Source of the DNA: Actinophytocola sp050699935
GTDB taxonomy: Bacteria > Actinomycetota > Actinomycetes > Mycobacteriales > Pseudonocardiaceae
Direction: 5' to 3'
Assembly (NCBI RefSeq): GCF_050699935.1
Contig: NZ_JBOHGB010000015.1
Coordinates: 13,977 to 77,976, forward strand
Length of the DNA stretch: 64,000 bases
The translations under genes and the position numbers were made by a program. The notes beneath the pieces are model-generated. The model was given only the letters and a program-made list of their open reading frames with translations. It searched no databases and was not told the DNA's origin. Positions 9,398-17,761 of this stretch are shown piece after piece. Every line of letters begins with the position of its first letter. Position 1 is the stretch's first letter.

Positions 9398-10045
9398 CTA
9401 CGGCTTGCGCCCCCGCGCCGACACCAGTGTGGGGCCGTAGATCACCGGGTCACAGGTCTCGTCGTCGAAGTCGGCGATCACCTTGTCCACCTCCGCGGGC
9501 GACACCAGCCCCGCGTCGATGAGCCGCTCGCGGAACTGGACGAACTGCGTCTGCCAGCTCGGAACCTGCGGCATGCGTCGGGGGAGAGCGACCGCCTCGG
9601 TGTCGACGTCCGCGGTGCCGGCGGCGTGCAGGATGCCGGTCAGCTTCGCGCCCATGTACGGGTCGCCGCCGCCCATGCGGAGTATCCCACCGGGTGCCGC
9701 GGCGACCTTCCGCCACGTGCCGTCCGGCGGGTAGGAGATCAGCAGGCTGGCCAGGTCGTACTCCTCGACGAGCAGCCATCCACCGGGCACCAGCGCGCGG
9801 AGCAGCTTGTCCACGATCGCGCGCGGATCCGGCAGGTGCGCCAGGACCAGCCGCGCGCAAATCAGGTCGTTGACGGATTCGCCTAGCGCGTCGGTGGCCA
9901 CGTCGTGGCGCAGCACCTGGACGTTCGGCGCGTCCAACGCCCGCAGCCACGTGGTTTCGATGTCGGTTGCGACGACGTGGCCGGTGTCGCCGACGTTGTC
10001 GGCGAGCCATCGTGTCACGGTCCCGCTGCCTGCGCCGACCTCCAT
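9398..10045 (-). CDS. Class I SAM-dependent methyltransferase
   Basis: 215 residues. It has motif I VGAGSGTVTRWLAD directly after the start, motif II acidic residue VVATDIE, a post-I segment DLICARLVLAHLPDP and LVPGGWLLVEEYD, typical of small-molecule class I methyltransferases. Relatives usually have about 40-60 residues before motif I. In-frame sequence upstream (AWSFTEGWRC) continues the family pattern without a clear start, so the true N-terminus is either further upstream or damaged. Substrate unknown. Downstream is a helicase fragment. Confidence 0.65.
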   Translation of the reverse strand: MEVGAGSGTVTRWLADNVGDTGHVVATDIETTWLRALDAPNVQVLRHDVATDALGESVNDLICARLVLAHLPDPRAIVDKLLRALVPGGWLLVEEYDLASLLISYPPDGTWRKVAAAPGGILRMGGGDPYMGAKLTGILHAAGTADVDTEAVALPRRMPQVPSWQTQFVQFRERLIDAGLVSPAEVDKVIADFDDETCDPVIYGPTLVSARGRKP

Positions 10046-10466
10046 GCAGCGCCAGCCTTCGGTGAAGCTCCATGCCTCGGAACCACAAGGTAGCGGCGAC
10101 TAGCGGCCTCGCAGAAACGCCGGCAGCGGAGCCCCGACCCACACTCCGGAGACCTGTCCGCGTTCAAGAGTTCTTGTGGGGCCACGAATCCGGTTCGGGA
10201 TGATCGTGAGGTGAGAGCGCGAGGTGGTTCGCCGGTGCGGTGGTGGCAGGCAGTCTTGGTGATCGTCGTTCCGGTGGTGCTGGCCACACGGGCGCGATAT
10301 TGGTGTTGCGCCACCATGATGGCCGTCCCGGACCCGCTGCCGACCGTCTACTTCGGAGGCTCCTCGCGCGCGGCGCTGCCGGTCGTCAGCTGCTGCGCAG
10401 TGTGAGGTTCAGAGCCAAACGCCCGTGGAAAACGACGGACCATGCTCCCGGAACATTGCTACCGAG
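10046..10466. other. Intergenic stretch without a convincing gene
   Basis: Between the methyltransferase and the end of the ABC importer operon. A 64-codon plus-strand frame (GTG at 10211) encodes one hydrophobic segment (WWQAVLVIVVPVVLA) but lacks further protein character. No promoter or strong terminator hairpin stands out. Confidence 0.4.
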
Positions 10467-11246
10467 TCATTCGGCCCGGTCGACATGCACCGGGTTGAGC
10501 ACCCGTGACAGGAAGGTACGCGTGCGTTCCTCCTGCGGGTTACCGATGACCTGTTCCGGCGGGCCCTCCTCGACGACGACGCCGTCGTCCATGAACAGCA
10601 CCTTGTCCGCGACCTCACGAGCGAACTGCATCTCGTGCGTGACGACGAGCATCGTCATGCCCTCGTCGGCCAGCCGACGCATCACGACGAGCACGTCCCC
10701 GACCAGCTCCGGGTCCAGCGCGGACGTCGGCTCGTCGAACAGCATCACGTCGGGGTTCATCGACAACGCCCTGGCGATCGCCACCCGCTGCTGCTGGCCG
10801 CCGGAGAGCTCGCCCGGCATCGCGGTCTCGCGGCCCGCGAGACCGACCCGCTCGAGATTCGCGAGTCCGGTCTGCTTCGCCTCGGCCTTGCTGCGCTTGA
10901 GCACCTTGGTCTGCGCGATCGTGAGGTTGTTCAGCACGTCCAGGTGGGAGAACAGGTTGAACGACTGGAAGACCATGCCGATCTTCGTCCGGGCGGCGTC
11001 GATGTCGACGTCCGGGTCGGTCAGCTCGACCCCGTCCACGACGACCGAGCCTGCGGTCGGCTCCTCCAGCACGTTCACGCAGCGCAGCAACGTGGACTTG
11101 CCGGACCCGGAGGGCCCGATGACGCACACCACCTCACCGCGCTTGACCTGCACGTCGATCCCGCGCAGCACCTCGACGTGGCCGAACGATTTGCGCAAGC
11201 CGGTGATGTCGACCGCGAGTTCGGGAGTCTCTGCCGCCGTACTCAT
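10467..11246 (-). CDS. Polar amino-acid ABC transporter, ATP-binding protein
   Basis: 259 residues. It has Walker A GPSGSGKST, Q-loop MVFQSFNLFSHLDV, signature LSGGQQQR, Walker B DVMLFDEPTSALDP and H-loop VTHEM. The FNLFSHL region is typical of the GlnQ/GltL polar amino-acid uptake class. It energises uptake at the inner face of the membrane with the permease encoded upstream; the starts and stops overlap (ATGA at 11243-11246). It is the last gene of a binding protein-permease-ATPase operon. Substrate is probably glutamate, glutamine or a similar polar amino acid, from subfamily only. Confidence 0.93.
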   Translation of the reverse strand: MSTAAETPELAVDITGLRKSFGHVEVLRGIDVQVKRGEVVCVIGPSGSGKSTLLRCVNVLEEPTAGSVVVDGVELTDPDVDIDAARTKIGMVFQSFNLFSHLDVLNNLTIAQTKVLKRSKAEAKQTGLANLERVGLAGRETAMPGELSGGQQQRVAIARALSMNPDVMLFDEPTSALDPELVGDVLVVMRRLADEGMTMLVVTHEMQFAREVADKVLFMDDGVVVEEGPPEQVIGNPQEERTRTFLSRVLNPVHVDRAE

Positions 11247-12061
11247 GCGTTCACCTCGGTCGATTCGGGTGTGCTGATCTTGCTGCCACCGGTTCGCCGC
11301 TCCAGGTGCCGGGACAGGTAGGAGAGCGGGATCGTGATGATCAGGTAACAGACGCCGGCCACCAGGACTGGCGTGAGGCTCCGGGACTCGTTCAGCGCGA
11401 CCCGACCGAACTGGGTCAGCTCGTACTCGGACACCGAGGCGCCGAGGAACAGCGCCAGCGAGGAGTCCTTGGTGAGCAGGATCAACTCGTTGGTCAGCGG
11501 CGGCAGGATGATCTTGAACGCCTGCGGAATGACAATGGTGACCATCGTGCGGCCCGGCGACATGCCCAGCGAGCGGGCCGCCTCGACCTGACCACGCGGC
11601 ACCGCCTGGATCCCGGCCCGCAGGGTCTCGGCCATGTAGGCCGACGCGACGATGCCGAGCGCGATCATCAGCGCCACGTACTTGTCGAGGAAGGTGTCGA
11701 ACGCCAGCGGGACACCGGTACCCACGGCCAGGATGACCAGCAGGGCCGGCAGGCCGCGGAAGAACTCGATGTACAGGCCCGAGATCCAGCGGTACACCCG
11801 CACGGTTGACAGCCGCATCAGCGCGAGCACGAGCGCGAGCCCCAGCCCGAACCCGAAGCCCAGCGCGGTGTAGATGACCGTGTTGACCAGGGCGACGGTG
11901 ATGACCTCCGGGAACATGTCCCGGGCGACCTCGAGGTCGAAAAACGTGTCGCGGATCTTGCGCCAGTTGGCGGTGAACGCCACGACGAGAACGACCGCGA
12001 GCAGGATGCCGTACTGCACCATGCGGATGACCCGCGCCCGCTTGCGCTTGGACATGGCCAT
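11243..12061 (-). CDS. Polar amino-acid ABC transporter, permease
   Basis: 272 residues with a basic N-terminus and about five transmembrane segments. The HisM/GlnP-class EAA loop is present (MAETLRAGIQAVPRGQVEAA, then RSLGMS). Only one permease gene is present, so the transporter probably uses a homodimer. It overlaps the ATPase gene by 4 bp. It lies 79 bp after the binding-protein gene, in a gap that holds a strong hairpin. A good Shine-Dalgarno (GAGGAG on the minus strand) precedes the start. Confidence 0.93.
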   Translation of the reverse strand: MAMSKRKRARVIRMVQYGILLAVVLVVAFTANWRKIRDTFFDLEVARDMFPEVITVALVNTVIYTALGFGFGLGLALVLALMRLSTVRVYRWISGLYIEFFRGLPALLVILAVGTGVPLAFDTFLDKYVALMIALGIVASAYMAETLRAGIQAVPRGQVEAARSLGMSPGRTMVTIVIPQAFKIILPPLTNELILLTKDSSLALFLGASVSEYELTQFGRVALNESRSLTPVLVAGVCYLIITIPLSYLSRHLERRTGGSKISTPESTEVNA

Positions 12062-12102
12062 GGGAAGTCAACTCCTCGAGAGTTGGATCGACCAAAGCGA
12101 AC

Positions 12103-12129
12103 GGGGCCCGCGCGGCACGCGCGAGCCCC
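12103..12129 (-). terminator. Intercistronic hairpin between binding-protein and permease genes
   Basis: A near-perfect stem: GGGGC, one mismatch, CGCGCG, a 3-base loop (GCA), CGCGCG, mismatch, GCCCC. It starts 11 bp after the binding-protein stop and there is no T run. Such structures between an ABC binding-protein gene and its permease usually stabilise the upstream message or partly terminate transcription, giving excess binding protein. That function is inferred from position. Confidence 0.7.
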
Positions 12130-12140
12130 TGGACGACCGG

Positions 12141-12947
12141 CTACTTGGCGGGCGGCTTCGTGCCGAACCACTTCTCGTAGAGCCGGTCGTACTCGCCGCT
12201 CGACTGGGCCTCGGCCAGTACCTCGTTGACCACGTCCAGCAGGGCGGTGTTGCCCTTGCGGACGCCCATGCCGTACTGCTCGCCGGTGTCGAACTCCTTG
12301 ACGACCTGGAAGTCGGTCTTCTCCTTGACCCAGTCGTAGAGCACGCCGTTGTCGTTGATCCCGGCGTCGACCTGGCCGGACTCCACCGCCGTCAGCAGCA
12401 GGCCGAGGTCCTCGAAGTTGACGATGTCCGCACCCTCGGCGTTCTCGTTGGCGTAGTCGAAGCCGGTCGTGGAGTTCTGGGCGCCGAGCTTCTTGCCGCC
12501 GAGATCGGTGATGTCCGCGATGCCGGACCCCTTCTTCGCGACCAGCGCCTGAGTGGCCTCGAAGTACGGGTCGGAGAAGTCGATGTTCTGCTTGCGCTCG
12601 TCGGTGATCGTCATGCCGGCGGACGAGATGTCGCACTTGCCGGAGTTGAAGTCCGCACCGGACTGGATGCCGTCGAACGGGGTGTCGATGACTTCTTGCT
12701 CGACGCCCAGCTTGTCGGCGACCATCTGGACGAGGTCGATGTCGAAGCCGATGACCTCGCCGTTCTCCTCGTACTCGAACGGCTTGTACGGCAGGCCGGT
12801 GCAGTTGGTCAGCGTCCCCTCGTTCACCAGTTCCGGGCCACCGTTGCCGGCCTCACCGCCGTCGCCGGAGTCGTCCCCGCAGCCCGCGAGCACCAGGGCC
12901 AGCGCAGGCACGAGCACCAACAGTTTCAGCGTGGGGCGACGCGTCAC
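12141..12947 (-). CDS. Polar amino-acid ABC transporter, substrate-binding lipoprotein
   Basis: 268 residues from a GTG at 12947 preceded by GAGGAG. It has a lipoprotein signal (LLVLVPALALVLAGC, Cys about 22) followed by an acidic linker. The SBP family 3 fold is shown by PYKPFEYEENGEVIGFDIDL, AGMTITDERKQNIDFSDPYF and TGEQYGMGVRKG. It captures the amino acid outside the membrane. As first gene it shares a transcript with the permease and ATPase; the hairpin after its stop suggests it is made in excess. Confidence 0.93.
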   Translation of the reverse strand: MTRRPTLKLLVLVPALALVLAGCGDDSGDGGEAGNGGPELVNEGTLTNCTGLPYKPFEYEENGEVIGFDIDLVQMVADKLGVEQEVIDTPFDGIQSGADFNSGKCDISSAGMTITDERKQNIDFSDPYFEATQALVAKKGSGIADITDLGGKKLGAQNSTTGFDYANENAEGADIVNFEDLGLLLTAVESGQVDAGINDNGVLYDWVKEKTDFQVVKEFDTGEQYGMGVRKGNTALLDVVNEVLAEAQSSGEYDRLYEKWFGTKPPAK

Positions 12948-13421
12948 GGTGTCAACTCCTCGTCACTCAGATCTGCTCGAGTGAGGCGCATACTGCCACC
13001 CCGCACCGACAAGGCCCAACACCCGCGGTCATTGTTGCGTGCTCTTAACCGATGGCGGGCCACCCCGCCAGCAGCACCGGGACCACCGCCGTCCCGTCTG
13101 GTGTATCGTGCCCAGGCGTTCGCCCGGTCTCACCATCGAGTACTCACTGAACGTGATGAGTTCAGTCCATGGCGGAGTCCCAGCTCGTCCTGGTCCGGCG
13201 GGGGAGCAGTGCTCTCATTGCGCAACAGCCGCGCGAACCGGATCGAGCGCGCAGCTGAGGGCGGGTAGCCGGGCTGTCGTCGACAACGGCGGCCGACACA
13301 CGGAGGGGGTGCGCCGGGCGGCCCGAGCTTGGTCCCGAACTAACTGTCCATCATGGACACTTCCTATTTCGCAAATGCCGAGGGCATGCGCGAAGGGCCG
13401 TGGCGTGCTCGTGGGACTTGG
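12948..13421. other. Intergenic stretch, upstream of the importer operon
   Basis: Holds the promoter of the leftward ABC importer (not localised with confidence) and otherwise no frame with protein character on either strand. Confidence 0.4.
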
Positions 13422-13920
13422 TCAGTCGGCGGGTATCTTTCGGTTGGAGTAGTACGGTTCGTTGAACGAGAGCTCCTCGGCGAGCCAGTGGCCCAGGGCG
13501 CGGAACAGTTTCGTGTAGTAGCCCTCCTCGTAGGCGGTCGGCGTGACCCACCAGCTGACGTCCACGTCGTGCTTCAGCAGTTCCTCGGTCAGCTGGGTGC
13601 GCCGGCCCATCGGATAGAGGTAGCAGCATCCGAGATACCGGTCGTTCGTGTTGTACACGGCGTAGGTGTATGAGTCCCCCGTCCCGGAATTCGGCCTCGT
13701 GCCAGACCAGGTCGACGAAGTAGAAATCTTCGGTGACCTCCTCGGTCGGCGCCACCCCGAGTCCGCCGGATGATCTCGAGACTCGCGTTGATCCCCGCAC
13801 GTCTTCCCGCAGGTCCGCGCGCGAGATCGCCCTGGTCACCAGGTCTTCGTAGGTCAGTGTCTCAGGGACCGTGTGTCTCGGCGACACGACGAGTTTCTTG
13901 ATGAACTCGCGGCACTCCAT
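13422..13920 (-). pseudogene. GNAT-like N-acetyltransferase with one frameshift
   Basis: From the ATG at 13920 (after GGAGGAGAA) the frame reads MECREFIKKLVVSPRHTV up to EVTEDFYFVDLVWHEAEFRDG. In the next frame it continues YAVYNTNDRYLGCCYLYP and DVSWWVTPTAYEEGYYTKLF to a stop at 13422, a GNAT beta4-alpha3 pattern. The break falls in a run of five C (13676-13680, plus strand); removing one base restores a single protein of about 165 residues. The gene is either recently inactivated or carries a homopolymer sequencing error. Acceptor unknown. Confidence 0.65.
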
Positions 13921-14597
13921 TTCTCCTCCTCGGCGTCCGGTCAACGCGGCGACGGCTGTCGGACTACGACCGGCCAGTGGACCAAGCATGAGACCTTGCT
14001 GGACCCCGACAACGTGGCGGCGGGGCCTGTGGTTCGGATTCGTCTGTCCACTCCGGACCGATCATTCGGTCGCGGAGGCCGGCGCATCCGGCGATTGTCG
14101 ATGTGGAGACATTGACTGCGCGGCGGTTCGGCGTCAGACAGCCCGTCGCCGACGTGTGCACCTGCGCGCGTCGACACCCGACGGCCGCGACAGGACCCCG
14201 TCGGCACGCGTCCGCCTGGAACTTCCTCACCGGCATGTACTGCAAAGCCGGCGGATACCCATGGAGTCCGTGCCTTGCTATGTCGGTGTTGGGTTCTATC
14301 GACCGCTGGGCACAGCGTTCCCCACCATGTAAACCAGCCTGGTGCAAGCCTTCGACGGCACGGCGACGGACTGGTGTGATTGGAGCTGCTGAATGCGTGA
14401 GCTGCAAAGAAGATGTGGATCCAGTCGGGTACCCCGCCGCGGTCACCGTAATCATTACCGAGTGCCGGGTACTCTGCGTGCAACAAGCTCACTTATCGCT
14501 TCTGCTTACGCCGGACCACTGAAGACTTCCTCTGGCAGGTCTTTCCAAAGGTCGCCTACGCCCATGACGACCTGCCAATGGTCCCACGATCTGAGGC
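13921..14597. other. Non-coding or degenerate stretch left of the IS3 element
   Basis: Several overlapping frames of 80-180 codons exist on both strands, but none shows protein-like composition or motifs. The C-terminal tail of the IS transposase reads out into this DNA as far as 14489. Confidence 0.4.
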
Positions 14598-15514
14598 GCC
14601 CCGAATTTCCGGACAGCTTTCTTACTGTTAATTCGTGCTGCGAGCTGTCGGTTCAGGTACTCGTTGTGGACCTCTAGTGGGGTCTTGTAGTCGAGCCCTG
14701 CGTGGAGACGTTGCCGATTGTAGAAGCCCTCGATGTATTTGACAATCTCCTGTCGAGCCTGCGCTCGTGTGGTGAATGTCATGCGGTTGGTCCATTCGTT
14801 CTTCAGTGCGCCGAAGAAGGATTCGGCCATTGCGTTGTCCCAGCAGATCCCGGTCCTGCCGACCGATTGTCGCATGTTCATGTCGGCGAGTTTGGTGGCG
14901 AACTCGTAAGACGTGTAGTTCGAGCCTCGGTCGGAGTGGAAGATGCATCCTGACTGGATATCGCTGGTACCGGCCGCGGAATCGATCGCAGTACAGATGA
15001 GGGAGGTCCTGTAGTGATCGGCCATGGCCCAGCCGACGACCATTTTCGAGTAGCAGTCGATGACCGTGGACAGGTATACCCATCCTTCGCCGGTGCCGAT
15101 GTAGGTGATGTGGCCGACCAGTTTGGTGCCCGGCTGTTCGGCGGTGAAGTTCCGGCCGGCCAGGTCCGGGATGCGGTGCGCCTGCTCGGCCTCGGTGGTG
15201 GTCGGCCGCCAGGGTCGTGGCTGGCAGGACACCAGGCCCAGCTCACGCATCAGCTGCCGGACGAGCTCGTCTGAGGCGTGCTCGCCCGAGCGCAGGAGCA
15301 CCGCGTGGATGCGCCGGTAGCCGTAGGTGCCATGGTTGGCCCGGAAGATCGCCGTGATCAACGTGGCGAGCCGCTCGCGCCGCTGCGCCGCCGGCGACGG
15401 TGGCCGGTCTTTCCACTCGTAGTAGCCCGACGTGGACACATCCAGCCATTCGCACATCTTGACAACCGGGTAGTTGTCCTTCTCGCCGTCGACGAACGCG
15501 AACTTGACGCTCAC
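14489..15514 (-). CDS. IS3-family transposase OrfB (DDE integrase core)
   Basis: 341 codons from a GTG. The rve integrase core is visible: HTH_21 segment RANHGTYGYRRIHAVLL, first Asp in VYLSTVIDCYSKMVVGWAM, second in CIFHSDRGSNYTS, and Glu in NAMAESFFGALKNEW. The stop at 14489 lies about 110 bp beyond the proposed left inverted repeat, so the last ~36 residues (after KKAVRKFG) come from flanking DNA. orfA and orfB overlap as GTGA (15511-15514). The catalytic triad is intact, so the enzyme may be active. Confidence 0.88.
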   Translation of the reverse strand: MSVKFAFVDGEKDNYPVVKMCEWLDVSTSGYYEWKDRPPSPAAQRRERLATLITAIFRANHGTYGYRRIHAVLLRSGEHASDELVRQLMRELGLVSCQPRPWRPTTTEAEQAHRIPDLAGRNFTAEQPGTKLVGHITYIGTGEGWVYLSTVIDCYSKMVVGWAMADHYRTSLICTAIDSAAGTSDIQSGCIFHSDRGSNYTSYEFATKLADMNMRQSVGRTGICWDNAMAESFFGALKNEWTNRMTFTTRAQARQEIVKYIEGFYNRQRLHAGLDYKTPLEVHNEYLNRQLAARINSKKAVRKFGAPQIVGPLAGRHGRRRPLERPARGSLQWSGVSRSDK

Positions 15515-15859
15515 CGATACTCCTGGGCGAAGAAGGCCGCAGCTTTTCCCAAGAACTCATTGCGCATCTTGAGTTCCTGATTCTCGCGCTCCAGTTCACG
15601 CAGCCGCGCCCGCTCGCTCACCCGCGACGGCTCCTCCTCCACCGGATGCGCCTTCCGATACTGCGCTACCCAGTTCCCCAGAGTCCCCGCGTTGATACCG
15701 AGTTCCCGAGCCACCTGAGCGACTGGCCGCGAACCCTCAACCACCATCTTGACAGCCTCATCCCGAAACTCGGGAGAGAACCTCCGAGGCCTTTCCGGCA
15801 CTGATCATCCTCCGTTTCCGGCGGAACCTTATTAGGTTCCCCGTCCGGAAAGTGGGAGG
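14598..15859 (-). mobile_element. IS3-family insertion sequence
   Basis: Contains orfA and orfB on the minus strand. Imperfect terminal inverted repeats of about 19 bp are visible: 14598-14616 against the reverse complement of 15841-15859, sharing the core TTTCCGGAC. The outer edges are approximate and no target duplication was identified with confidence. The right end lies directly against the truncated AbrB-type gene, so the insertion probably inactivated it. Confidence 0.8.
15511..15801 (-). CDS. IS3-family transposase OrfA (HTH protein)
   Basis: 96 residues. It has the N-terminal helix-turn-helix of the IS3 OrfA/HTH_8 type (RRFSPEFRDEAVKMVVEG, then VARELGINAGTLGNWVAQYR) and a C-terminal leucine-zipper-like helix (RLRELERENQELKMRNEFL). 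It binds the IS ends and, in this family, is joined to OrfB by frameshifting or coupled translation. Here the junction is a GTGA overlap. Confidence 0.88.
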   Translation of the reverse strand: MPERPRRFSPEFRDEAVKMVVEGSRPVAQVARELGINAGTLGNWVAQYRKAHPVEEEPSRVSERARLRELERENQELKMRNEFLGKAAAFFAQEYR

Positions 15860-16381
15860 CTCGCCAGAGATGTGCGCGGTGTCTTCTACGCGACGAGTGC
15901 CATCATTGTGGGAATCCTCGTTGGTAACGTACTGCGGCTCCCCTCGCCGGAGCTGCTGGGAGGCTTGCTCTGTGGGATCGCGCTCAGCGCGGTCCCGCTC
16001 TTCGCGGACGCGGTCGTGCCGAGCTTCCTGTACGACATCGCATTGCTCAAGGTCGGCGTGCAGGCTGGCGAACGCTTCACTCGCCAGACCATCGGGAGCC
16101 TGGGGCGTTTGCTTCCCCTTCTCGTTGTCGTGATGGTGCTGTTGATCGTCGGCTGCGGACTTCTCGCGTTACTGCTGTGGAACGTGACCGGGGAGTCGCT
16201 GCTCGACTGCTATCTGGCGACGTCTCCGGGAGGACTGCCGGTCATCCTGGCCACTGTCGGCGACACGTCCGGAAACGCGACGTTCGTTTCGGCCGCGCAG
16301 ATCCTGAGGATCCTCGTCATTCTGGCCGCGCTCCCGTTCGCGGCCGCTGCCGTCGCGAGGCGCCGCCGCCCCCCGCCCTAA
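15860..16381 (+). pseudogene. C-terminal half of an AbrB-type membrane protein, cut by the IS3 element
   Basis: About 170 codons with five or six hydrophobic segments and the family-typical LLDCYLATSPGGLPVILATV followed by SAAQILRILVIL, the second repeat of the AbrB / ammonia-monooxygenase-like transporter family (usually about 350 residues in two repeats). The first repeat is gone and the IS right end abuts the remaining part, so it is a 5'-truncated remnant. A GTG at 15872 could start translation but would lack half the fold. It ends about 120 bp before the catabolic island and may once have been its transporter. Confidence 0.7.
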
Positions 16382-16401
16382 GTGGACTTACAACGTACCC
16401 G

Positions 16402-16431
16402 TTGACGCTGGCGCCGACGCTACCCTAAGCT
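16402..16431 (+). promoter_or_regulatory. Putative promoter of the first catabolic operon
   Basis: TTGACG (16402-16407) and TAAGCT (16426-16431) with an 18-bp spacer fit a vegetative sigma promoter. The TetR-type palindrome begins 7 bp downstream, so a bound repressor would block initiation. Predicted from sequence only. Confidence 0.5.
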
Positions 16432-16437
16432 ATCTAT

Positions 16438-16447
16438 CGAGCGCTCG
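16438..16447. promoter_or_regulatory. Palindromic operator CGAGCGCTCG (copy 1)
   Basis: A perfect 10-bp palindrome immediately after the predicted -10 element and 57 bp before the CoA-transferase start. An identical decamer occurs at 24261-24270 ahead of the second rightward operon. The TetR gene at 23485 between the two operons is the obvious candidate regulator. Confidence 0.6.
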
Positions 16448-16503
16448 GTTGGGCACTCGAGATAGGCACCCCCACTGTTGCCAGACGAACGGACCGGTGT
16501 GTC

Positions 16504-17739
16504 ATGATCGCAGCGCGTGGTTCCGAGCGGACCGAACGAGGTCCGTTGACAGGGCTGCGAGTTGTCGACCTCACGTCCGTCGTCGTGGGTCCCTACTGCA
16601 CGCTCGCGCTCGCCGACATGGGAGCCGACGTCATCAAGGTCGAGTCGCCGGCCGGTGACACGATGCGTGACATTGGCCCACGGCGGAATCCGGGCATGGG
16701 TTCGCAGTTCCTGAGTCTCAACAGGAACAAGCGCAGCGTGGTGCTCGACCTCAAGAAGCCCGCGGCGCGGGAGGCGTTGTCGCGGCTGGTCGAGACGGCC
16801 GACGTGTTCATCCACAACATGCGCCGGCCGGCCATCGAACGGCTCGGGCTGACCTACGGCGCGATCGCCGCGGTCAACGAGCGGATCGTGTACTGCACCA
16901 TCCACGGTTTCCACAGCGCCGGGCCATATCGCGACAAGGCCGCCTACGACGACACCATCCAGGGTGCCAGTGGCCTTGCCGCGATCCAGTCCAGGAACGG
17001 CGAGCCGCCACGGTATGTGGTGAGCGCGATCGCCGACAAGACTCCGGCGATGGTGGCGCTGTCGAGCGTGCTCGCGGCCCTGCTGTACCGGGAGCGTACC
17101 GGCCGGGGCCAGGAGCTCGAGGTGCCCATGTTCGAGTCCATGACGGCCTACGTCATGAGCGAGCACCTCTACGGGAAGACGTTCGAGCCGCCTCTGGGGC
17201 CCACCATCTACTCGCGGCAGGTGTCGCCGTTCCGGCGGCCGCATCCCACCGCTGACGGCTATATCTGCGCGTTGATGTACACCGACGAGCAGTGGGACCG
17301 GTTCTTCCGGATGATCAGTCGCGCGGAACTGATTTCCGACCCGCGGTTTCTCACGATCGGCACCCGTACCGACAACATCGACGAGCTGTATTCGATTGTG
17401 GGCGAGGCACTGCGCGGCAGGTCCACGGCGGACTGGTTGAGTGCGTTCGAAGATGCCGACATCCCCGCCATGCCGGTGAACACGCCGGACGATCTGTTGA
17501 ACGACAAGCACCTACGGGCGACCGATTTCTTTTACCTCACCGAGCATCCCACCGAGGGAACGGTGCGTAACGTCCGTTATCCGGCGAGTTTCTCGGACAC
17601 CCCGATACCACTCGCCGAACCGGCCCCGACACCTGGCCAGCACAGTCACCACGTGCTCGCCGAGTTGGGATACGGCGAAGAAGAACTGAAATCCATGGTC
17701 GCCGCTGGTGCAATCAATCCACCTGCATCCAATCAATGA
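16504..17739 (+). CDS. CaiB/BaiF family (class III) CoA-transferase 1
   Basis: 411 residues. It has the class III CoA-transferase N-terminal signature (GLRVVDLTSVVVGPYCTLALA, DMGADVIKVESP), the LNRNKRSVVLDLK motif, and AYDDTIQGASG, where Asp149 matches the catalytic aspartate that carries the acyl anhydride/CoA intermediate in this family. Length is standard. The enzyme moves CoA between an acyl-CoA donor and a free carboxylic acid in the cytosol. It is the first gene of a nine-gene rightward operon and the only one of the three island CoA-transferases whose aligned catalytic Asp is clearly present. Its acid substrate is not predictable. Confidence 0.9.
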   Translation: MIAARGSERTERGPLTGLRVVDLTSVVVGPYCTLALADMGADVIKVESPAGDTMRDIGPRRNPGMGSQFLSLNRNKRSVVLDLKKPAAREALSRLVETADVFIHNMRRPAIERLGLTYGAIAAVNERIVYCTIHGFHSAGPYRDKAAYDDTIQGASGLAAIQSRNGEPPRYVVSAIADKTPAMVALSSVLAALLYRERTGRGQELEVPMFESMTAYVMSEHLYGKTFEPPLGPTIYSRQVSPFRRPHPTADGYICALMYTDEQWDRFFRMISRAELISDPRFLTIGTRTDNIDELYSIVGEALRGRSTADWLSAFEDADIPAMPVNTPDDLLNDKHLRATDFFYLTEHPTEGTVRNVRYPASFSDTPIPLAEPAPTPGQHSHHVLAELGYGEEELKSMVAAGAINPPASNQ

Positions 17740-17761
17740 CCCCTTAGAAAAGGTGTGGATT

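Noticed and set aside
10211..10405. 64-codon frame with one hydrophobic segment
   Set aside because: Only one membrane-like stretch, then unstructured sequence; not enough to call a gene.
11874..13268. 464-codon plus-strand frame opposite the amino-acid importer
   Set aside because: Acidic Val/Leu/Asp-rich shadow of the binding-protein and permease genes; no start signal and no family pattern.
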